Assembly (NCBI RefSeq): GCF_031755915.1
Contig: NC_083389.1
Coordinates: 14,873,001 to 14,937,000 of the forward strand
DNA: 64,000 nucleotides
Direction of reading: 5' to 3'
Origin: Ziziphus jujuba
Lineage: Eukaryota > Streptophyta > Magnoliopsida > Rosales > Rhamnaceae
Part shown: positions 12,091 through 25,605 of the stretch, piece by piece
Layout of the letters: every line of letters begins with the position of its first letter
How positions within the stretch are numbered: the stretch's first letter is position 1
The notes under the pieces: generated by a model
What the model was told of the DNA's origin: nothing
Seen by the model: only the letters and a program-made list of their open reading frames with translations
The model's database searches: none
Made by a program: the position numbers and the translations under genes

Positions 12091-12099
12091 GTTTATATA
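12091..12099 (-). promoter_or_regulatory. Probable TATA box of the VQ gene
   Basis: The minus strand reads CTATATATAAAC about 115 bp upstream of the ATG at 11978, a normal distance for a short plant 5' UTR. Confidence 0.6.
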
Positions 12100-12174
12100 T
12101 AGAAATGGAGATATTGGAAAAAGAAAGAAAAGGGGTTACTGCATATGGAAAAATTTGTACGGCTGGTTAGGGTT

Positions 12175-12313
12175 TTGACAGAGTTCGAGTGCAGGGGGTT
12201 GGGGATAGGAAATGAGAAGGAAAGGAGGAGAAGAGCTCGAGATTGACCGTTGTGTTGTGTTTGCTGTCTAGAAGAAGAAGTTGATAGGCTCGGGTCAAAC
12301 CACGCCGCTTGAC
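12175..12313. promoter_or_regulatory. W-box core cluster upstream of the VQ gene
   Basis: TTGAC cores occur at 12175-12179, 12243-12248 (TTGACC), 12293-12298 (GGTCAA, that is TTGACC on minus) and 12309-12313. W-boxes are WRKY binding sites, and VQ proteins are WRKY partners. Feedback control is inferred, not shown. Confidence 0.45.
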
Positions 12314-12347
12314 ATGGAAGGAAAGGAAATACGAAGAAGATCTCCAT

Positions 12348-12387
12348 CGAGAACTTATGTCTCCTCCTTTTTTTTTTTTTTTTTTTA

Positions 12388-12424
<37 letters not shown>

Positions 12425-15309
12425 ATGGTACAATCTCACATTATTTAAAAATCTTAGCAAATAAAATTAAATGAAATAAAAAAATGAAATGAGACTATAT
12501 TAAATGAAGAAGCAATAAACGATCTCCATCCTGCAATAAGAGACAGTTGGACTATATTGTTTGGAACTTTTGAATTGCTTACAAATTAATTCTTACTGCC
12601 ACATTTATTAAGCCAAGTCAAAAAGTAAGAGGGCATCTAGATATTCTAGAAATTTGAAGAAGTGTGACAGACACAAATCATGTAGCTAATTTATTTTTTA
12701 TTCTCTTATCTTTATTAATATTTTATTTTATTTGGGAATAAAAAAATATAATTATGAGGTTTTCATTTGACTTGTTGTTTTATATTATATGGGATGAATA
12801 AGCTAGACAATTTTCTTTTCAACATTCTTGTCGTAAGAAATTAAGACAAGTGCATCAATCAGCTGCTTGAAATTATATACTTGTGTTTTAATTAAGAAAA
12901 AAAAATGATGGCTGAGTTTGTCTTACATGGAAAACACAGAAATATCAGTGTATTTGGTTCAATACGCGCTTTGAAATTTGAAGTATGAAAAAATAATAAC
13001 AATTAACAAATCCAAAAGAAAAGCAGTTCAACTCTTCAACCTAATGCCATACTATATGTATCGCACAAAATATAGAGCCGGCTTATAAGATTAATCAAAT
13101 CTTAAAACTGGTAAGTTTGGTTAGAATAGAAACGGTCAGTCACTTTATGTAACTTCCCATATAAAATATATATTGAGAACGATTATTTCATCATCTGGTG
13201 GTTTGAAATATGAACCACTATGATCATGCATGTTAGATGGTTTGAGATCTTTATCATAAAATTGTTCTAGATTGATGATTTCATATTCAGTGCTAACAAT
13301 GACATATAAAGTATTTGAATTCGACCAAAAAGGAAAAAGCTGAAAATCATATTTGTAGAATTATAAACAAACATATATGTATATAAATTGTTCGATCGAT
13401 ATGGACGCAAAATTATTTGGGATTGTAAGGGTGTTACCAATTTTTGCACAACACCTTGTGCATTGAAAAAAAGTTTTCCTTTTATGGGCAATTTTTCACT
13501 TAAACATAATGGAATTCAAAACTTTTTTTGTGTATCAATAGCATGCAAGTCAAGAGACAAAATAATTTAGTCGTGTTTGACCAAAAATTAAAGAACAAAA
13601 ATTTATATTGTGGTCCTCGTGGGACCTGTGTTAATTTCAACTTTAGACCTTAGAATATTGTTATTAATGGTTGAGATATGAAGAGCGTTTATTGATTTAG
13701 TCCTCAGAAAAACTAAAGTAGATACGCAATCTAAAGAATATGAATCACACTAGCTCTCTCACACAATATATCCATAATTATTTATCCGTTTATTACTTAT
13801 CTTTCCTTATTTCCTTGTTCATTTTGTTCATTGTTTTGTATATATAGACATATGCTTTAAAATATTGACCCCTTCCTTTTCGCTTATGGATACCAACAGA
13901 TTCTGATCTCTATTTGACCTCTAAGATGATTCTAATTTAAATGCCACGTTAATTTCATCACTCAAATATATATGTTTATTTTTCTGAACTTGGAATTTCA
14001 TTTATAACTTCTATTATTGCCAAGTCATTTATAACACTTTTATGTAATTTTACTAGCGTCATCAAATGGGAAAAAATATCTTTATTTTTGCTATATTTGT
14101 ATAATCACTTATTCAGCTGATTAATTAGAGGAATTGATCGTCTGTGTTAATTTAAATATACTGCTTTTCTTGACGTATAATTTATTCTAGTATAACTTAA
14201 TTGACCCTAATTGCAGCTCCAAAAAAAAAAAAAAAAAAAAAACCAATTGTCATTGTCAAAAACAAATTATAAAATAAAATAAAAACGATAATCTTGACTC
14301 TATAGATGTATATGTTGGAAAGTCAAATCCACAAAAATGATTGGTTTCTTTCACTCATCTTCCTCTCATATTCAAGGGGCCAACTGATTATATATATATA
14401 TATATATATTAATTAAACTCTAATTACTGCATGTTTTCACAGCTCTAGACCAGGTCTAATGAATTACAAGGTATTGGCTTAGTCTCTCAATTTGTTGAAA
14501 ATGTAAACATCTATAGTATATGGTTTAATGAAATCATGCTATAATTTTGCTTCCAAAAATAATATTAATATTAATTGATTTTTTAAAATGAAAAAATAGA
14601 CACAGATTTAACCAGATTCTTCTATTCCATCTTTTTTTTTTTTTTTCCTTTTGAATAATGATCTCTAATTCCATCGTTTTAATTTGTTTTTTTGGGCAGT
14701 GTTTTTGTTAATTTGACCGTCCTTTTTTTCAAAAAAAAAAAAATTTCTTTTGGCAATAATTTGACCATCCTTAATTTTGATTGGAAATTAAAACAGAAAA
14801 GGATATCGTTCTTTTTTTTTTTTTTTTTTTTTTTTTGGTTAAAAATTCTATTGATTAGGTAAGCGACACGAAATCATGGTAATATATTGTAAGTATTTTA
14901 TTTACTTTTGATTAAATTATGTTCCGACCAATCATAAAATAAGTTATTAATGCACCAGCTAGTATTTCTCTTTACAATGCAAAAAATGTCTGTGTTATTA
15001 ATGGCTGTAATCACCCTAAATCAATATTTAACATATTAGATATTGGAAGTTCCCAAATATTTCTAGTAATGCTTTTTCATCTTCTTCACTTAGTATCATC
15101 CACAGAAAGAAATAACCACATATACCCATTCATGATCCACCAATAAAAGGAAAAGAAATTAGAATCATATTAGCAACAATAAGCATGCACATAAATGAAA
15201 TTTGTATCAAATTCGTGCATATAAGGAATGAAGAATACCATAAAACCATTTTCAATATATCAAGTACACAAAGGAACAAAGAGAGAGCTCAAAAAGGCAG
15301 CAAGCAATC
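12348..15309. other. Intergenic, no gene seen
   Basis: AT-rich spacer with a T tract and (TA)n at 12368-12421, poly-A at 14220-14242, (TA)n at 14390-14410 and poly-T at 14813-14836. There is no supported gene. The last ~200 bp before 15310 presumably hold the polygalacturonase promoter; I could not single out a convincing TATA box. Confidence 0.6.
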
Positions 15310-17507
15310 ATGGGGTTCATGATATTTTGTTCTAGGGTTCTCTTCTTGATGTTCTTGTTGGTATGGTGCATGGAAGAAGCTGAAGGTGATGAATCCAAAA
15401 CTTTCAATGTCATGGAATATGGTGCTGTTGCAGATGGCAAAACAGATAACAGTCAGGTAATAACTCTTTCCAATATTAACTAACCAAAATCTGCATTCTA
15501 CCTCATAATTAAAGAGTTTGAATCCTCGATTGAAATGAATTTGTTTTAAACTCTTATAATCACATATGTATATACATATACATATACATATACATATATA
15601 TATATATGTTATCTTGATGATATAAATTAGGATATCTTGACTTTAACGAAGTGTAGAAGACCATAATAGACTAATCTTTATCCTACTGATAACAAAGTTT
15701 GGACATTCTAATATAACAAGGACTATTTTATTTTTAACATACTCATAAATTCTTATCATTTATTTAAAAAAAAATCCATAACATCGTGATCTAGTAATTT
15801 TGTACGAAGTTCCTAAATGTCGAATTTGTTTGTACATGTGCTGGTTTTGTTGGGCCTGAGCATATTTTTTGAAATTAAATGTATAAGGTTAATAAAGGTT
15901 TTTAGTGTAATATATAGGAGAGATTGCATATGTTGTTTATGTTTTTAAAATTAAATTTAAAAGGTTAACGGTATATGTTGTTTATGCATAATTTTAGGCT
16001 TTACTGAAAGCTTGGAGCGAAGGATGCCAATGGTCTAATGGAAAGGCTAGAGTTTTGATTCCCACTGGGAGTTACATGTTGAATTCAGTGCAATTCTCGG
16101 GTCCATGCAAAGCTCCAATAGCCTTTGTTATTAAAGGGACTCTGAAGGCTCCAACTTATTTACCAAATAGTAATAATGGCAATTGGATCAACTTCAGATA
16201 CATAGACCAATTGACTGTAAGTGGAGGGGGTATTTTGGATGGTCAAGGACATTCAGCTTGGCCTCACAATGACTGCAGCAAAAATTCCAATTGTCCTATT
16301 TTTCCCATTGTAAGTTCTTTCTCTTTTTAACCAAGTAAATATATAATTAATTTTATAGATATGTGCAACCTGTTGTTTATTAGGTCGATTTAATAGTTTA
16401 AGTCTAAATACTTGCATCATAGACTATATATAGCCAGAAGGTTCAATTCTACATACCAACATATTTGATAAATGTTTTTGAAATCATACATGGATGTGCT
16501 GTCACTTGATTACCACTATTAAGCAAATGCAAGTCTATGAAGCAAGTACCAATTTTATAACATTCAAATTCATCCTGGCATGTATGTGACTTTATATATA
16601 TATATATATATATGTGGGTGAATTGTAATTTTTTTTTTTTTTTTTTTTGACATATATGTAAATGCAACAGTCATTGGCATTCGATTTCATTAACGATTCA
16701 AAGGTTCACCACCTACGATCAATCAATAGCAAGAATGCACATTTCAACATCTACGGATGTAGAAACATGAATTTGAGCAAGATAAGATTATCAGCTCCAG
16801 ATGAAAGCCCAAACACAGATGGAATTAAGATTGGAAGCTCTCACAGAATCAAAATCTCACGCACGGTGATCGCTACTGGGGATGACTGCATAGCCATGTT
16901 GTCTGGAAGCACAAAGATACACATCTCTAAGGTTGTTTGTGGTCCCGGCCATGGAATCAGCATTGGAAGCCTTGGAAGGTATGATGGAGAGCAAGATGTG
17001 AGTGGAATAGTTGTCAAGAACTCGACCTTCACAGGGACTACTAATGGAGTCCGGATCAAGACGTGGCCTACTCCTACTTCCTGCAAGGCTTTCAATTTTC
17101 TATTCCAAGACATTATCATGGAAAATGTCTTTAATCCCATCACCATTGATCAACTCTATTGCCCACATGGTGGTTGTGATCAACAGGTATAAATACTAAA
17201 CCCAAAGATTGAATATTGCATTCAACTAATTATATATGTTATAAATGGTTTTCGTACTTTTTTGTTCTGTTTTTGTCTGTAGGCTTCTTCTAACGTGCAA
17301 ATCAGCGATGTTACATACAAAAACATAGTGGGAAGTTCAAGTTCAGAAGTGGCAGTGAGTCTGATTTGCAGCAGAAGCAAGCCTTGTAACAAAGTAATCC
17401 TGGACAACATCAATCTAGAGTATGTTGGTAAAGGAGATTCGAAATCATCGTGCGTTAATGTTGTTGGCGTCTCTTATGGACAACAAACCCCTCCTACCTG
17501 CTTTTAG
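15310..17507 (+). CDS. Exopolygalacturonase-like, GH28 family (4 exons, 399 aa)
   Basis: A secreted pectin hydrolase that cleaves alpha-1,4-galacturonosyl bonds of cell-wall homogalacturonan. Predicted exons are 15310-15456, 15998-16309, 16671-17186 and 17283-17507. All introns are phase 0 with GT-AG ends, and the open frame joins cleanly. Residues 1-26 form a hydrophobic signal peptide (MGFMIFCSRVLFLMFLLVW). The GH28 motifs are all present: SPNTDG (199-204), TGDDC (222-226), GPGHGISIGS (244-253) and RIKTW (281-285). The catalytic Asp residues (203, 224, 225) and His247 are intact. Length and the NTD/GDD/GHG/RIK set fit the plant exo-PG clade, whose members are often pollen-expressed; pollen expression here is inference. 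Nothing suggests it is broken. Confidence 0.93.
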
Positions 17508-18360
17508 TTTCTTCTCTTTTGTAGCATATTATGACTTTTAATGGTTTGGCACCCTAGCTTTGTTCTATCAGTTTTTATGTTCCATCTAGCTCTACCCACC
17601 ACTATGTATTTACATTTTCAATTTTACCACTTTCTTGATAGTTTAGATATCGCCCTGCTTGCCCTGGTTCAAAGAACATGAAATAATGTATAGCATCATT
17701 AAAGTCATTTTGAATAAAAACTTATTCAAAACTTGTTGGGTTTAGTTATATAAAGAATTCTCATGTAAACCATCGCCTATCGCCTAGCTTATAATGGATG
17801 ACATAATAATGTAGCAAAGATGTTACAAAATTTAAAACTAAACATCTAGTTGAAAATGTGTAACCATAGACATTTGCTACATCGTCAATATGAGACATCG
17901 TCAATATGAGAATGTCTCACATTATAAGGAGGTAGATGGTTCTCAGGATATCAAATATGCATATATATAGTTTAATATTTGGATGAATGTATTATCTCTC
18001 TGATACATGCCCATCAGAAATTAAATGGATGATGTATATATATTGATTGGTGCAACTAACATATTCTATTTTGCATGAGAATATTTAAGAATTTCATTTT
18101 GTTTAGATTTTCTTTTCTGTAATGGAATTCAAATACCAAACACATACAGAAAGAAGAAACTAGAATTAGTGAAATTTTTTTAACCTAGTTTTCCAATTCC
18201 ACTCGTTTAGATGGCTTCGCATCCAAACCACGCCTAACAAAGGAACTAGAAAAACATGTTAAATAAGACTGCTATATGACAAAAGACAATATGTGATAAC
18301 TTACATTTACTTGGCAAGTTTCGACTGTCATAAGCAAGATGACAAAAGAAAAAGAAAAAC
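17508..18360. other. Spacer between convergent genes
   Basis: This holds the 3' UTR of the polygalacturonase and, near the right edge, probably the 3' end of the minus-strand RRM gene. A small direct repeat, ACATCGTCAATATGAGA, occurs twice around 17879-17911. No ORF was recognised. Confidence 0.55.
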
Positions 18361-18893
18361 TAGACATGAGAATGACCCCCCATTCTAGGACATCTTACCC
18401 AAATTCATAGCAACATCCATCCTATGGTCAAATTTGTGTCCGCTTTTGCCCAATATTCATAAGTTTCTCGTTGCTGCTCCATTTTCAGACCCTTCACATT
18501 TGCGGAGGGCAGAGCACTGGCTACCATTAATTGCACCATCTGATCGGTAGCCAAAGTGGTAACAGGGCTATTTTGAGAGTACATGCACAAGTATGACCAA
18601 GGATATTCCCACAATGACCACCGTACTGAGACTAGTATTATCTAAAGATAATAGAGAACATTGCCAAAACAAAGAGGACTGAATAAGGTAAATTCTCAAG
18701 ATCGAAACCATCCTGTAAAAAACTTCAGTTGAAGCAGGTTCCCGGTATGTTCAGTCATAGAACAAGAATTGTTGCAACAGAGAAGATGGAAATACTGAAA
18801 GAAACTAAAGTTTCACCACCCCTTTCAAACGCAGCGAAGTATCTCTAAATTGGGATGTGGACCAAGTTTTCTGGATTACTCTTTCATGGTAAT
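18361..18893 (-). other. Probable 3' UTR of the CID-type RRM gene
   Basis: This follows the TAA at 18894-18896 on the minus strand and carries no recognisable domain. Its base composition is less AT-rich than the flanks, consistent with transcribed exon. The poly(A) site was not determined. Confidence 0.4.
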
Positions 18894-21800
18894 TTAGTGC
18901 AATGCTGAACGAGTAACTCGTGGACGAACTGGTGTCTTTGAAGGACTTACCCTGAAAAATTAACAATATTGATGTGATATTATAATATTGATAAAAATTT
19001 GAGCTCGGAAGTAAAAAACAAAAAAGAAAGTCATCTAGTTCAGCAATGTTACCTTATTGGTTGGGTTCCAACCACCATGCCGCTACAATTCAGTGCAATT
19101 ATAGCACTTTCTGCCTGCATATGAAAATCAAAGTATTATCAAACCTCACTAATATTTGTCAATACAGATTCGTTGTCTATCACTGTACACAGAAGATCTT
19201 TAAGCTCCTCAAACCACATTCTGTCAAATGATTGTTAAATAAAAATAGAGTCAAGGGTGAATGAATTGTATAATATTAGTAAATTAGCCCAAAATCTTTC
19301 AAACATTAAAGATTTTACTTAAAATATAATCAGATTACAGATTTTCCAATCAGAAATTGTATCTTTCCATTAAACACCAAGGTATCTATCTCTACACATG
19401 TTCATCCAGAATCCAAAGTCAAAAAGAACAAGGGCATAATGACTAGAAAACTTATCAGAATTCATATATTTGCAAGGGTATATCTGATATCATTTGACAA
19501 TCACTTATTATAACCTTCATAAGATGGGCAGGAGGGGAGAAGAAAGAAAAAGAAAGGGAAGAAGAAAACTCTACTGAGAAAGTAGACCCTAAAATTTAGG
19601 AACTACCAGAACACAATTCACAAAATGATAAAATAGGAACTATAGTTTCAAATAATCAGGAGTTCGCATAAACATGAATCATTCTATCAAGTTTTTACTA
19701 CCATAGCTCTCCGCAACAAACGTCTTTTCCAATACTTTTCTTTTACCTTTGTTTTTTACTAAATTCTGTACAGTGTTTACATGCATCCCAAGAAAAAATA
19801 TAATGCTTCAGACGTGTTGATGACAACACCCAAATCAAGGCCATTTTGAAGAAAGAAATAATGCTCAAATAGTAGTATCCTTGTGACAACATATGAGCAA
19901 GCAAATGAAACTCAGCGAAGACATGTAGTTAACAATGTTACACAAGACCATTAACCTTTATATATAGCATTATGTTCCAACTCCTGCCTTAAAAAAGGGA
20001 TAACTAAATTCATCCTTGGCAAGGATAGTACATCACCATGTACCATTTATTGGGGGAGGAAAAAAAAAAAAAAAATTGAAACAAATAACATATGGATCAA
20101 GTTCAATGCAAAAAACAATTATAGCATAACAAAATATTAGGTCTACAATCTTCAATAACCTTCATGCTGCCTTACCATTGCAAATTCAACAAAAGCTATA
20201 CGAGTTGAATGCACATTATCCCCTAAAAGCCTCAAACGAGTAACCTGAGAGAAGAAATTGCAACTATAAAAAAAACTGCCAACAATAATAATTATCAGTA
20301 TGGAAAACCAACAAACAAAATGACATATTTTTTTAACTGTCCCAACCTCGCCACAAGATGTTTCAAAGAAAGTCTTGACTTCAGCTTGAGAAACCTAAAA
20401 GCATTGAAATATATTTTAGAGAAAAGTTACGGCACTCCATCAACTCTTCAGAAAACAATAAATGACAACGACCAATCTACCAGAGCAAGATCCATATCAC
20501 AAAAATGCAATCAAATTAAGATTATGTATAAAAGTACTAAATTAAACCAAGAAATACTTATATACCTTTTTATCAATATTTGTACAATAGACAGTCCTCG
20601 AACACATTTCCCGTTCATCATCCGACTGCATTTTATAATAAACATTAAAACTCCCACTAAGCAAAAACTCCACCATGTGCATCCTTACTGGTAAAACCAG
20701 AAGAAAGATGCAAGCATTGTGCTCAAATCACGAGAAGTCCAAAGAGTTACTCATTCATACCCTAGGGAGGAATGTGGGATTGACAGGAAGGATGGCAGTT
20801 TTTGAAGGTAAGACCCTAACTGGATAGTAGCCTAACACTGTCCCGCCAAGGTTTAGAGCTTGTCTTGCCCCATCTGTTGACATAGATTCCACATGACATG
20901 AGATGTTTAAACAATCATTAACTCCTTGTTGTGCAAAATCTCAGAGAGACTTGTAGGGGAAAGCAATTAACTTACGCTCATCAGCAAACTCCACAAATGC
21001 AAAACGAAGTACTGAATGTGGATCACCACAAACTCGGCAATCAACAACCTTCAAATATGAATATGAATTAAGAAACATCATATTACTATCTCATCTATGA
21101 CATGAACCTTTTAGTTAAAGAAACTAAAGCCAGCACCAATAAACCTAGTATCTTTGCATAAAGGAGTAAAAGCAATCCCATTAAAAAAGGCATATAGTTT
21201 TAAAGCTCTTAATGGCAAAGAATAAGGGAAATTCCTGATCAGGAAACATATGTAATGGGAAATGACACAAAACAGACATAAGTATCACAAATAAATATAA
21301 CCTATAATCCTTCAAACAGAAGAAGCACATATGAACAGTTTATCCAACCAAACAAACAGACAAACAAAAATGAAAATGTAGATTGACCTTCAACAAAGGC
21401 ACATAATACTTTTATGCATGAAAGGAATACTGAAATAGCTATCGAAATACAAGACCAGACAGACAATGGTAATGGTAACATTTTAAGTTAGTTTTAATCC
21501 CAAAAGCTTTAGCTAAAAGGAAATGGCCCACATAGATCAAGCCTACAGAAAATAACCTTAACAAATAGAATTAGCTATGTGAAAGGTAAATGTAACTTTC
21601 CATCCTTGTGGGCATGTAACTCTTCCATTCTTGTAGGCATGACAAGATAAAAGTTAGAAAGTTCTTTAATATTGACATATTAAAAACATGCCTCAATTGA
21701 TGGGGAAAGTACAAAAAAATATCTTGAGAAGGGAAGAAGAAGGTAGTAGAAAGTGAAAAATAAATAAAATTCCAAATGCAGTCAAAACATCAATAAGCTT

Positions 21801-24636
21801 GAGTTTGTTAAAATAATCAATTAAACATATTATTTTGATATTTGTAGGCCATGCTCGCTAGGAAGCAATTTTAATTCTGCAAACACCTCACCATGCTTTG
21901 AATTTTATTAACTCAGCACGACAATATCCAAAAGGAAAAATACCTGGTTGTTGAGGTACCAAGTCAATGATTAAGCCATATAAACAAAAAACTATTTTGC
22001 AAAACAGTAAATTAAAACCAGAAAGCACTTCCAACTTTGAGCATCCACTGTTCTGCATAATACTTGTTTCAATAAAATTAGCAGATTCATCAGGCTATAG
22101 TGTTATACAAATGCCTTAATCTACATAATATTTTGAAAAATACTCAAAAATCCTAAAAGATTCAGAAGCTCCATATGGTCACCAAACAAGTGAGCAAATC
22201 TATTCTCAATATAGATAAAATTATAATCCAAAATTGCAAGTACAGCCCCAGATACCATGTCCATGTCGTCTACTTGTGCTTACCTTCACTTCCTTTAACA
22301 AACCTCAATAAATACGAATTAATACTGGTACAAATTGGTAGCTTCCAAATAGCTATCCCATAATTTTATAATGGACATAATTGAAGCAGTTAAACCTGTG
22401 CTCCATTGCACATAGGAACTCCTTTAAGTTTTCCAAATCTGCTAACTATCCCCCTGTACCTTAATCTTGAAGAGATATGCCAAAACATTCACCTCTAGCC
22501 ATGCAATCCAACAGCTCCTCAACGTGTTTAAGCATCTGTTAAGTTTGTCTCTCTATAGAAATGTCTTCTCATTCAATTCTATGTTTAAAAATGTGATAAA
22601 ATATTAGTTTCTTTGCATGATTGTGCTATTTCCTTCTATATGGAAACATCTCTGCATAGATGGTGGAACTTCTCGAGAAAATAATTAATCAGAAAAACAA
22701 GCATATTTTTGTTCCCAAAAGGGAGAAGCATAGGCGGCTTAGTTCAATGGTTCTTGTAGAAAGTAGTGCTTGTGTTTGGCAATATCAGTTATATAATGTT
22801 GCAATAGTGTCTATTTCTGAATGCAGAATATTCTCAGAAGGTTGTGACTTTTATTTAATAATACTCATTCAATTTCCAATTTAAGCTACTTAGAAGCCAG
22901 AAATACACAGATTTGCAACTGTAGCTCTGTTTTTAACCACATATCCATTATAGCTTTTCAGAAATCATATTGATAACTCATATTAGACAATGAAAAATAC
23001 AATATATGGGCAGAACCCAAACAGGAATAGAAAACAACCAAAATATTGACATATATGCATAAACACGGTTAATATTTATAAATTAAAACAATAGTACAAA
23101 AGAGAATAAAGAAACTAAAGCTTTTTCTCAGAATATGGAATGGTTACTTCAGCATGTAGCATAGTTTCTCAAAAATTAAGTAGAGGGGGTGAAAATTAAA
23201 AGAGTCCAGCACGCCCTTAACATTCAAAAGAACAAGGGAAAAAATAGATAACTTGTCTAGAAAAAGAATTCGAGGCAAGCGTAACTGCTGGCTACAAGCC
23301 ATGAGCATAGATTTTTATAAGGAAGGTTTAACGTACTCATTAATAATAGGAATGCTACTTAAACTACAAAAGATTTCAATTGTAAACACATTGATAAAAC
23401 TCTTGAGTAGAAAGCCCTGGAGGTAAATCATGAATATGAAACAGCAAAACTCCTATTGTTACATGATTCAATTCCTCACCCCTTGGGTTGAATGATGATT
23501 CAACAGTGTGGGAATAAACAGATTTCGTTTTGGTCATGGCAAAGGAAAAAGAAAACAAAAATGGACATAACAATCTAGCAATCAGAACACGATACCGTGA
23601 AAAATCAGAATAAGGTACACAAGTCTCAACTCATTAAAGTATTAAATTTAACCAACTTCTTAAACCAACTAACAATCTAATCTGAAGTAATTGAAGTTCA
23701 AGTGAGTAGAGTAACTTACTTGTCCACAACTACTAAATAAGGCAGCAAGGCGCTCTTCAGTGACCTAAATCAAAGAGAATTTTTGTGAAATCTATTTGCT
23801 CATAATAAAGGGAATAAGGCAATTGTATATAATATACAATGAGTGAAGAAAAAGATCTCCATCTTCCTCACCTGCTGATCAATATCAGAAACATATACTG
23901 TACGCCTAACGCTATTTTCTCGTTCAGCTCTAAAGGCTCTACCATTTAACCTTCTTCTCCCCTGGCTATAGTTATTTCTTCTCTGGAAACAGGCAAAAAT
24001 ATAAATTATCAAAAAACAGTGAAGACAGAGCAAAAACTATATCCTAATTAACTCTTTTCTAATAATACACTATTCCCTCCCCCCCGCTAGAGTTCCATAA
24101 TACAATAAGAAAATAAATGATACTAATTATGGGATACTTTCCAAAACATATAAAAGTCACATATTGAATGAATAAATTAGCTTAAATGTAAAGCAATTTG
24201 CCAATAATTTCTGAAAGTTTTCTGAAACAAGAATCAAAAAATATTTCCAAATAATTAGCGCTTTGTACATAAAAATAATTGATACACATAACTAAATTGA
24301 AATACTTATAAAACACAAATTGATAACCATCAAATAATTAATTCCAACTATATTAGCAATGAAGTTACATTGAAACAAGTGAAGACCGGAAGTGAAAGAA
24401 ACTATATTCACAGCTAAATAAATAAATAAATAAATAAAAGACAAACTATGTCAACAATGAAGCAACTTCAAATACTCTTTCCCTTAGTAACATCACATAC
24501 CAGTTCTGATAGGGAATTCAAATCACATTAACCAAAGCAGTACTTAACAAGTAAAAAAATTGAAAAAATCTCTATTTGCTGACAACTTTATCAAGTACCA
24601 AAAAATCATAAATTTAATTCCCATTCCACCCAAATC

Positions 24637-24681
<45 letters not shown>

Positions 24682-25094
24682 GTAATAATAACTTGAAATA
24701 AAAAAAATCAATCTCTCCACAAGAAATAAGCATGACCCATCATTCAAGTTTAAAAAAGGAAAATTTATCAACAATTAAAAAAAAAAAAAAAAAGGATCAA
24801 ATGAGAAATGAAAAGAATGAGTACCCTTCTGTTGTTTGGGTAATTATCGTTGACCGACTGTTTGTTATTGGAGGGCAGAGAGTCGTCAGGAGAAAATTGG
24901 TGATTGATCTTGAGGTTGTTGTGATGACGCTGAGACAAAGATGAAGGGAAAAATTCTTTGGCTAAAGGATTCAGCTTTGTGAACATATCAACCAGCTTCT
25001 GCACATTGAATTCCGATTCCGTTATCGTCTTCGATTCCAAGTTCGAGTTCTTGGCAGCCGCTGCCTCACCGGAAATCTCAGCAACCGCAGCCAT
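18894..25094 (-). CDS. PABC-interacting (PAM2) protein with two RRMs, CID8-13 type (10 exons, 302 aa)
   Basis: CID8-13 proteins bind the MLLE domain of poly(A)-binding protein through PAM2 and contact RNA through two RRMs. Predicted exons, in transcript order: 25094-24825, 23982-23872, 23764-23720, 21048-20976, 20873-20761, 20625-20566, 20394-20347, 20244-20176, 19114-19053, 18951-18894. They sum to 909 nt with matching phases. The PAM2 core LNPLAKEFFP is at residues 41-50. A basic patch RRRRNNYSQGRRR follows at 89-101. RRM1 has RNP2 VYVSDI and RNP1 RFAFVEFA (157-164). RRM2 has VYCTNI and RIAFVEF (255-261). The tail SPSKTPVRPR is typical of this group. The start is the ATG at 25094; an upstream in-frame GTG was rejected. 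Exon 7 ends at a weak donor (GTTGGG). Intron 3 is 2.67 kb. Confidence 0.9.
24636..24690. repeat. (AAT)n microsatellite in intron 1 of the RRM gene
   Basis: A long run of AAT/ATA triplets with one interruption (AATAGTAATAAT). On the minus strand it creates a spurious poly-Tyr reading frame. Confidence 0.9.
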
Positions 25095-25511
25095 AGAATC
25101 AAACCCCACTCAACCAAAAAAGACAGAGCTACTACAAATAATATATATATATATATATGAACGAAAATGAAACTGAATTTAATATAAATTAGACAGCTCT
25201 TCCTTATTATTTATTCCCTTTTTTTCCCTCCGGAATGAGGGATTAAAGCTTGCAGATTTTGAGCCTAAATCAGATAAACCAACCCAAAAAAAAAGAAAAA
25301 GAAAAGAAAAAAACCCAGAAACAGAATGATTCTACAAACAAAAAAAATGGGTTCTTTGGAAGAGAACGATCAGAGTATAGGTGGCGGTGGTGGTGATGGT
25401 GGAAGGTTAGGAAGAAAGAAAAATTTGAGCTTTTGGGGGTCTTTGTAAATTTTTGTTTAATGGGTTTTTTATTTTTATTTTTTATTTTAATTTATTTTGC
25501 TGGGGTTTCAA

Positions 25512-25512
<1 letters not shown>

Positions 25513-25545
<33 letters not shown>

Positions 25546-25605
25546 AGAGCTGAAAGTCCATTGTATTTAAGAGAAAGAGAGGGAGAGAGAGACAGAGGGA
25601 GAGAG
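25513..25605. repeat. GA-rich tract upstream of the RRM gene
   Basis: Two (GA)n blocks (about 25513-25547 and 25571-25605) in the presumed promoter or 5' leader of the minus-strand RRM gene. Read on its sense strand this is a CT-rich tract, common near plant transcription starts. Confidence 0.7.

Noticed and set aside
24544..24774. Minus-strand frame with a long Tyr run
   Set aside because: The Tyr run is the translation of the (AAT)n microsatellite in an intron of the RRM gene.
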